Origin: CAZJNX01 sp964547415
GTDB lineage: Bacteria > Pseudomonadota > Alphaproteobacteria > Rhizobiales > Amorphaceae
DNA length: 11,368 bases
Assembly: GCA_964547415.1 (NCBI GenBank)
Contig: CAZJNX010000158.1
Coordinates: 1-11,368 of the forward strand
Direction: 5' to 3'
Shown here piece by piece: positions 7,259-11,368 of this stretch. The position numbers were made by a program, and so were the translations under genes. The first letter of the stretch is position 1; each line of letters begins with the position of its first letter. The notes under the pieces were generated by a model that ran no database searches, had not been told where the DNA came from, and saw only the letters and a list, made by a program, of their open reading frames with translations.

Positions 7259-7768
7259 TCATTCCGCGCCCCCTTCGGCGAGCGACAGCCGGAAGGTCTC
7301 CTTGCCGACCTTGACGATGCGTGCGGGCGCGAAGGTCTCGCGGAGGGCTGGCGGCCACGCGCCGTAGCGCCGCTCGGAGACCTTGAAGGCGATGTCGACG
7401 TAGTCGGCCGGGTCCTCGCCCGTCTCGCGGATGCGCTCGACAAGGGCGGCCAGCTGAGCCTGATCCCACTCGACCTTCTTCGGCAGGTCGGCGACGATCG
7501 TGACCGGGCCGTCCTCAAACCGCACCGTCCCGGTGGTCTTGCCCTCCGCGCGCCGCGCCGCCTCGGCGTCTTCTCCAAAGCGGAGCGCGATCGCGCCATC
7601 GAGCCATTCCTTGATGCGCTTCGCGTGGTCGAGCGCGGCGGTCGCCTCCGCCTGCAGGTGCGCGAGTTCCTCGACGGGGAGCGCCGCGATGTCGCCGACC
7701 GGCATGTTGGCGATGTCGTCGAGCCGCACCCGGTTCGCCTGGGCGGAAGACGTCGTTGGCTGGGCCAT
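7259..7768 (-). CDS. Conserved prophage hypothetical protein, 169 aa
   Basis: This looks like a family I have seen in alphaproteobacterial prophages without an assigned function. Residues about 15-75 are helical (IANMPVGDIAALPVEELAHL, then KRIKEWLDGAIALRFGEDAE), followed by a beta-like segment GTVRFEDGPVTIVADLPKKV (79-98), a WDQAQLAALVERI helix, and a C-terminal APARIVKVGKETFRLSLAE (146-164). No catalytic motif is visible. GAGGAGG lies about ten bases before the ATG at 7768, and only two bases separate it from the preceding 112-residue gene. Its place next to recombination genes suggests an early-phage accessory role such as modulating a host nuclease, but that is speculation. Confidence 0.8.
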   Translation of the reverse strand: MAQPTTSSAQANRVRLDDIANMPVGDIAALPVEELAHLQAEATAALDHAKRIKEWLDGAIALRFGEDAEAARRAEGKTTGTVRFEDGPVTIVADLPKKVEWDQAQLAALVERIRETGEDPADYVDIAFKVSERRYGAWPPALRETFAPARIVKVGKETFRLSLAEGGAE

Positions 7769-7770
7769 CG

Positions 7771-8109
7771 TCAGGCTGCCTCCTCGGTGATGAGTTCGGA
7801 CAGGGAGATGCGGTCGCGCGCGAGCTTCGGGCGCGCGATCGCGATGTAGGAGAAGCAGTCCGGCCCGAGCCGGCGCTGGACGAGGTGCACGAGACCTTGC
7901 TCGGCGGCCCAGTAGGCGCGCCGCGCCATGCGGACGAGCTCCTGGCGCGCCGCTGGCTCGAGCCGCGAGAACATCTCGACCGTGTCGAGCGCGAGGAAGC
8001 CGCGGTGATACTCGAGCGCCTCACCGGGCGCGGCCTGGCCGATCCAGCCGGCAAGCTCGAGCTCGGTCAGCGGCGTCGCCGGGCGGGTGAGGAGGAGAAT
8101 GTTGCTCAT
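7771..8109 (-). CDS. Conserved prophage hypothetical protein, 112 aa
   Basis: The protein begins MSNILLLTRPATPLTELELAGWI, continues with APGEALEYHRGFLALD (27-42), and ends with an AYWAAEQGLVHLVQRRLGPD helix (65-84) and YIAIARPK. The GEALEYHRGFLALD and LVQRRLGPDCF...YIAIARP pattern resembles small prophage proteins I have seen, all without known function. The latter half could be a short winged-helix-like fold, which would suit a DNA-binding role, but this is weak. AGAGG precedes the ATG at 8109 by six bases. It sits 34 bases after the sigma factor and two bases before the 169-residue gene, so these three are probably co-translated from one message. Confidence 0.78.
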   Translation of the reverse strand: MSNILLLTRPATPLTELELAGWIGQAAPGEALEYHRGFLALDTVEMFSRLEPAARQELVRMARRAYWAAEQGLVHLVQRRLGPDCFSYIAIARPKLARDRISLSELITEEAA

Positions 8110-8143
8110 GATGGGCCTCTACCGGCGGCGTCCGCGAACCGGC

Positions 8144-8722
8144 TCACGCCGACGAGAGGCCATGCGCGGTGAGCGCGTGTCGGAGGTCCCTGATGCGTCG
8201 GCGGACTGTGGCGCGGGACATCCCGCTGTCCATGGCCACGCGCTCGGCCGGCCGCGTCGCGAGTGCGGCGCATAGGCGGATCCCCGAGGTCGGGAGCAGC
8301 CCGAGCGCGCGGCCGACGTCGATGCGGCGTTCAACCTCCGCCATCCGGTCGGTCGGCTGGCCGTGCCACGCGGACAGGCCCTCGCTCTCGGCAAAGGTGT
8401 CACCGAGGCTCGTCGCCCCGTCCTCGTTGGCAACAGGCGCGTCAAGCGAAACCGGGTGCTCGCCGATCAACCGCCGGTCGCGGAGGACCCGGTCGGTAAT
8501 CTCCGCGGATCGATGGCGCAGCACTGTGTTCGCGAACGCGCCGAGGCTGCCGCGCTGCGGGTCGAAGCCTCGCAACCGCGCGATCAAGTCGACGAGCAGG
8601 TCCTGGCGAAGATCGGCAAGTTCGCCGTGCGGCAGGCGCAAGGTGCGCCGCAGTCGGCGCGCGGCCGCATCCGCCTCGGCAAGGAGGAGGTTGAGGTCAT
8701 CGCAGGAAAGATCGGTCGGCAT
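8144..8722 (-). CDS. Sigma-70 family (ECF-like) RNA polymerase sigma factor, 192 aa
   Basis: A sigma region 2-like segment spans about 36-75: LADLRQDLLVDLIARLRGFD, then GSLGAFANTVLRHRSAEI. A C-terminal helix-turn-helix fits region 4: CAALATRPAERVAMDSGMSRA and TVRRRIRDLRHAL (about 151-184). Between them is an acidic linker (92-130). Two-domain architecture and length suit an ECF-type factor that would redirect host RNA polymerase to element promoters. The ATG at 8722 is preferred because GAGG lies eight bases before it; an ATG at 8740 in the same frame lacks a Shine-Dalgarno. No anti-sigma factor is recognisable nearby. Region 2 is divergent, so a sigma-like DNA-binding regulator that is not a true sigma factor remains possible. 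Confidence 0.8.
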   Translation of the reverse strand: MPTDLSCDDLNLLLAEADAAARRLRRTLRLPHGELADLRQDLLVDLIARLRGFDPQRGSLGAFANTVLRHRSAEITDRVLRDRRLIGEHPVSLDAPVANEDGATSLGDTFAESEGLSAWHGQPTDRMAEVERRIDVGRALGLLPTSGIRLCAALATRPAERVAMDSGMSRATVRRRIRDLRHALTAHGLSSA

Positions 8723-8782
8723 CGGTCTGGCCTCGTGCATCGCGTCGATGCCGGGGATCCTGCCGAAGTCGCGCCCGCCGTT

Positions 8783-8824
8783 GGTGGGTGAGTGGTGGGG
8801 AGGTGGTGGGGGTCCGGTGGGAGG
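8783..8824 (+). other. G-rich tract with near-canonical G-quadruplex pattern
   Basis: In the 92- to 110-base gap between the winged-helix stop and the sigma factor start, the plus strand has four runs of three or more G (8786-8788, 8797-8800, 8808-8812, 8819-8821) separated by 8, 7 and 6 bases. The message would carry the C-rich complement, so any quadruplex would form in the template DNA strand. It could slow transcription into the sigma gene or simply be low-complexity sequence. Confidence 0.5.
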
Positions 8825-8832
8825 CTTGTCGC

Positions 8833-9777
8833 TCAGTCCCGGATCACGATGTCGGACGGATCAAGCACAAGGCGGTAGCCGTTCGGGTTGCGCGTGTTCT
8901 GGATATCGATAGCGGCGCCGAGAGCCTTCCGCAGTGATCGGATAGGTTCCTTCGCCTGGATCGCAACCCGAGACACCGCCGTGCCCCAAAGGTGATCCTC
9001 GATCGACCGGTTGGACACGGGGGCGCCGCTTGTCGATGCACTTTCCGCCAGAAGAGAGAGTAGCGAGAACTGCTGCTCGGATGTGTGGACCACCCGACCG
9101 TCGACGCTCACACGTCGCGCCGCGCGATCGATCTGCAGCCGGGGCAGGGTCGCCCGCGGTTCGAGAGCCGCAGGGTCGAGGTGAAGTCGACGCTCGTCGC
9201 CGAGCAGCGCCATCCGTATCGGAATGAAGTCCATGCCGCGGTCCGCGAACCTCATCACCGCGTCGGTGGCGAGCTGTGGACCCAGGACGATGCAGCGCGC
9301 TCCACGGGCAACTTCGGCCAGTCGCGCCGGCAGCTCCTCGCGTAAGGGCGTCGTGCGGGACAGGGCAATGAACACGACCCGCCCCGTCTCAAGGCGGCCG
9401 AGGACCCACAACCCTTCGGTCACCGCAGACGGCTCGCCGAAGCCGCTCGCCCGCGCGATCTCGCGAACCAGCGCGTCCCGATCGATACTGAAGCTGCGGA
9501 GGTCGTCCGGCTCCAGGATGCGGTCTGCCCGACGATCGATCGGACAGATGGCCACGTGGCAGTCGCCCGTGACCTCGATTGGCCGTTCGTCAAGACCGCA
9601 CTCGCAGTCCGGGCAGACGGGCCACGTCGTGTCCGGGGCGTTCTCGACGAGGACGCCCCGGCTGAGGAGCCGGTCGAACAGCGGCCCGTAGAACGGCCGG
9701 GCCTGGCGGCCCCAGAGCGTCGCCGCCCCGTCGACCTCACTCAGCCGCGTGAGCACGCCCGCGAGCGTTTCGGTCAT
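8833..9777 (-). CDS. Cysteine-rich protein with C-terminal OmpR/PhoB-type winged helix, 314 aa
   Basis: Residues about 212-308 look like an OmpR/PhoB-type winged helix: a beta strand pair LQIDRAARRVSVDGRVV, a helix with TSEQQFSLLSLLAE, the recognition-helix region VAIQAKEPIRSLRKAL, and a wing ending NPNGYRL. The N-terminal half holds CPDCECGLD (C55, C58, C60) and GDCHVAICPID (C73, C78), a plausible zinc site. The middle (125-190) is alpha/beta-like (GRVVFIALS, ARCIVLGPQL) without a catalytic motif I recognise. There is no phosphoacceptor receiver domain, so it is not a normal response regulator. It is probably a DNA-binding regulator of the element. It starts inside the end of the 413-residue gene (41-base overlap) and lacks a strong Shine-Dalgarno, implying coupled translation. 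Confidence 0.75.
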   Translation of the reverse strand: MTETLAGVLTRLSEVDGAATLWGRQARPFYGPLFDRLLSRGVLVENAPDTTWPVCPDCECGLDERPIEVTGDCHVAICPIDRRADRILEPDDLRSFSIDRDALVREIARASGFGEPSAVTEGLWVLGRLETGRVVFIALSRTTPLREELPARLAEVARGARCIVLGPQLATDAVMRFADRGMDFIPIRMALLGDERRLHLDPAALEPRATLPRLQIDRAARRVSVDGRVVHTSEQQFSLLSLLAESASTSGAPVSNRSIEDHLWGTAVSRVAIQAKEPIRSLRKALGAAIDIQNTRNPNGYRLVLDPSDIVIRD

Positions 9778-10978
9778 GGACGAGGCCGTTGCGATGCAGC
9801 AGGGTCATGATGGTGTGCTCGAAGCGCTCGCGCCGGAACTGCGCGCTTGACGGCGGCTTCACCTTTACCGTGACCCGCGACGGCCGCGCACCGCCGGTTC
9901 CGATCTCGACGCGGAGCGAGAGATGGTTGAGGCGCCACTCGTGGCCCATCCGCTGGCCGCGCATCGCTTCGCCAAGACGCGCCAGCGCCTCGCCTCCGCG
10001 CATGTCGCGGGCGACGAACGAGTGGCCGACGCGCTGCTCCCCTGTCCGGTCGTCGACCATGATCCGGTCGATCTGCGCCTCCACGATCTGAACGCGCCGG
10101 ATGCTCGGATCGTACGCGGCCTGCAGGCTGTAGCCGTAGCCGGCGCGCTCCACCGGATCGAGCGTGTAGATGTTCTGGGCGTCCTCCGCCGCGAAGAAGC
10201 CCGGCCTGCCGAGCATCGTCAGCGCGAAGATCTCGGCGACCTCGGCGCGTCGCGCCTTGGCCACGCCGCCGATCTTCAGAAGCGCGGTCGCCGGCGAATA
10301 GATCAGGGTGGCGTGCTGCGCCGCACGGAAGCTGATGACCCGGTTCTCGCTCCGCCCCACCACCTCGGTCGTGTTCACCGGCGAACCGTGCTCGACGACG
10401 AGGTTGATGTCGTTGGCATCGTCGTACCAGCCCACCCGGCAGTGGTCGCCGCGCATGTCAGCGAGGAACAGTGCGCGCACCGCCTCCTCGAACCGCGCCT
10501 TCGTCGCGTCGGTGACATCCGCCTCGACGCCCTCCTCGAGCCCGACGAACTCGGCGAGCGAGGACCGCGCGCCGAGCGCGTTCCAGTCCGCCGCGCGGTC
10601 GAAGATGGCCGGATGGTCGAGGAAGACCCGGACCGCCAGGTGCTTCGGATCTTCGTCCCGAAGATCGCCGGAGTGCTCGGGCCGCGCGAGATCGACACCC
10701 ACACGGGCGGCCTGCTCGAGGATGATCGTCAGCCCGCGGGAGGAGCCGAGCTCGGCGATCCGGTGAAGGTCAGCGAGCAGGCCTTCGGGATAGTGCTCCT
10801 CCGGCCCCATGAAGAAGCGCATCAAGGCTTCGCGCGTGTCCGGCGTGTCCTCGTTGAGCGCGGCGAGATCGAGTGCGTTGAGGCCTTCTGCGTGTCGCTC
10901 GAGGAGGCGGCGCAGGATGGCGAGATCGATCGTTCGGACGAACTTCGGATTGACGAACTTCTTGATATTGCGCGGCAT
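9737..10978 (-). CDS. Unrecognised 413-aa protein at the head of the leftward run
   Basis: I do not recognise a family. The N-terminus is basic and helical (MPRNIKKFVNPKFVRTIDLA, then LRRLLERHAEGLNALDL). The middle (180-262) is an alpha/beta region with RVGWYDDANDINLVVEHGSP, NRVISFRAAQHATLIYSP and ALTMLGRPGFF. The C-terminal third is rich in beta strands (VQIVEAQIDRI, LSLRVEIGTG, SRVTVKVKPP) and ends in a basic tail. No Walker, nuclease, methylase, membrane or helix-turn-helix motif is evident. GAAGG lies six bases before the ATG at 10978. As the first gene after the divergent control region, and overlapping a winged-helix gene, it probably functions with that protein, as a regulator, sensor or accessory module; this is inference. 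Confidence 0.8.
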   Translation of the reverse strand: MPRNIKKFVNPKFVRTIDLAILRRLLERHAEGLNALDLAALNEDTPDTREALMRFFMGPEEHYPEGLLADLHRIAELGSSRGLTIILEQAARVGVDLARPEHSGDLRDEDPKHLAVRVFLDHPAIFDRAADWNALGARSSLAEFVGLEEGVEADVTDATKARFEEAVRALFLADMRGDHCRVGWYDDANDINLVVEHGSPVNTTEVVGRSENRVISFRAAQHATLIYSPATALLKIGGVAKARRAEVAEIFALTMLGRPGFFAAEDAQNIYTLDPVERAGYGYSLQAAYDPSIRRVQIVEAQIDRIMVDDRTGEQRVGHSFVARDMRGGEALARLGEAMRGQRMGHEWRLNHLSLRVEIGTGGARPSRVTVKVKPPSSAQFRRERFEHTIMTLLHRNGLVHDRNARGRAHAAE

Positions 10979-11001
10979 GGCGAACCTTCGGTGGCATACC
11001 T

Positions 11002-11060
11002 TGTTGCATCTATGCGACAGACGGCCTCATGCAACCTCCAGATGGTGACCGATTGTCGCA
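11002..11060. promoter_or_regulatory. Operator-like palindrome and repeated half-sites in divergent region
   Basis: TGTTGCAT (11002-11009) and ATGCGACA (11012-11019) form an 18-base palindrome with 7 of 8 matches around a 2-base centre. Two further half-site copies lie nearby: ATGCAAC (11029-11035) and TGTCGCA (11054-11060). On the minus strand TTGCAT (11034-11029) and TAGATG (11012-11007), 16 bases apart, form a weak promoter candidate whose -10 would lie inside the palindrome. The arrangement fits a repressor or activator operator shared by the divergent genes; the binding protein could be the element's winged-helix protein or an unseen repressor. Confidence 0.55.
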
Positions 11061-11092
11061 GTGAGCCGGTTTGCGGACGGCGACGGTAGGGA

Positions 11093-11118
11093 CCTCCGAG
11101 AGACACGCGTCCCGGAGG
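11093..11118 (+). promoter_or_regulatory. Hairpin able to hide the Shine-Dalgarno of the small rightward gene
   Basis: CCTCCG (11093-11098) is the reverse complement of CGGAGG (11113-11118), which contains the Shine-Dalgarno GGAGG used by the GTG at 11126. A competing stem GGGAC (11089-11093)/GTCCC (11109-11113) would leave most of GGAGG free. It can act only if the transcript begins upstream of about 11089. Confidence 0.4.
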
Positions 11119-11125
11119 ATCGCTC

Positions 11126-11329
11126 GTGCGACTGCCGAACCCCCTCCCGCCCGACCGGATGAGCCCCCGCGAGCGCCGCGAGGCCGTCTGCGCGCTGCTC
11201 GCCCGCGGCCTCGTTCGCCTGCACCGGCGCGAGAACCCGCAACACACTGCCGAGACAGGAGAAATTCGCCTTCACTTCCCGCCCGACCGGAGCCGTCATG
11301 CGAACCCCGACGAAAGGGAGACCGCATGA
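11126..11329 (+). CDS. Conserved small protein upstream of DUF2924, 67 aa
   Basis: The GTG start at 11126 is supported by GGAGG seven bases upstream (11114-11118). The protein includes MSPRERREAVCALLARGLV (about 12-30) and ETGEIRLHFPPDRSRHANPD (43-62). This basic helical start followed by LHFPP...H resembles a small family I recall directly ahead of DUF2924 genes and recombinases in alphaproteobacterial elements. No function is established; a small DNA- or recombinase-associated factor is plausible. Its TGA overlaps the next ATG (ATGA), indicating coupled translation. Confidence 0.75.
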   Translation: MRLPNPLPPDRMSPRERREAVCALLARGLVRLHRRENPQHTAETGEIRLHFPPDRSRHANPDERETA

Positions 11330-11368
11330 CGACCCACGACCCGATCCCCGCGCGCCTCGCCGCGCTGA
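11326..11368 (+). CDS. DUF2924 protein, first 14 codons only (cut by window edge)
   Basis: The ATG at 11326 has AAGGGAG about five bases upstream and opens a frame reading MTTHDPIPARLAAL before the edge. The DPIPARLAAL start is typical of DUF2924 proteins, which usually precede a large serine recombinase in alphaproteobacterial mobile elements. Only the start is visible, so the family call rests on these residues, the tight coupling to the preceding gene, and that known gene order. Confidence 0.65.
   Translation, partial: MTTHDPIPARLAAL

Noticed and set aside
7195..7599. Alternative minus-strand frame of 134 codons extending into the 7152-7258 gap
   Set aside because: It overlaps the better supported 169-residue gene and has Arg/Ser-rich shadow composition.
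8723..8740. Longer sigma factor start at the ATG at 8740
   Set aside because: No Shine-Dalgarno precedes it, while the ATG at 8722 has GAGG at good spacing; kept only as an alternative.
8833..9777. Two-component response regulator
   Set aside because: Only the winged helix resembles OmpR/PhoB; there is no receiver domain with a phosphoacceptor aspartate and no neighbouring kinase.
9923..11089. Plus-strand open frame of 388 codons
   Set aside because: It runs antisense to the 413-residue gene and through the divergent control region; no motif or credible ribosome binding site context.

Overview
The window is high-GC and looks like part of a prophage or related integrated element in an alphaproteobacterium. 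That host group is inferred from the GC-rich codon use and from gene types common in alphaproteobacterial prophages: DUF6511, DUF2924, and a helicase/RecB-type nuclease/DUF669/RecA-like ATPase block. No tRNA, rRNA, CRISPR array, insertion sequence, structural phage gene or lysis gene is visible.

Almost everything is one compact leftward run of genes on the minus strand, from base 10978 to the left edge. In transcription order the first part (10978-7259) is regulatory or unknown: an unrecognised 413-residue protein, a cysteine-rich protein with a C-terminal winged helix, a sigma-70-like factor, and two unknown small proteins. After a 107-base gap with a hairpin comes the DNA metabolism part (7151-1): a small unknown protein, a RecA-like/Sak4-like ATPase, a DUF669 protein (probable ssDNA-binding partner), a coiled-coil protein, a PD-(D/E)XK nuclease with a probable Fe-S cluster, a DEAH helicase with a zinc ribbon, a DUF6511 protein, and a large primase-polymerase/D5-like helicase cut by the left edge. 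Three junctions are TGATG stop/start overlaps (6849, 5113, 2230), which suggests translational coupling and one polycistronic message.

On the plus strand, diverging from a 147-base intergenic region (10979-11125), are a 67-residue conserved small protein and the first 14 codons of a DUF2924 protein. Such genes commonly precede a large serine recombinase in alphaproteobacterial elements, so an integration gene probably lies just past the right edge. The divergent region carries an 18-base palindrome plus two more copies of its half-site, a likely operator controlling one or both directions.

Read together, the leftward genes form an early replication/recombination module: the nuclease could make single-stranded ends, DUF669 and the Sak4-like ATPase could bind and anneal them, and the helicase and primase could support replication. 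The sigma factor and the winged-helix protein would control expression. The least explained part is the 413-residue/winged-helix pair at the head of the run. The largest gene (1-2230) has no stop inside the window and is overlapped antisense by a long spurious open frame.
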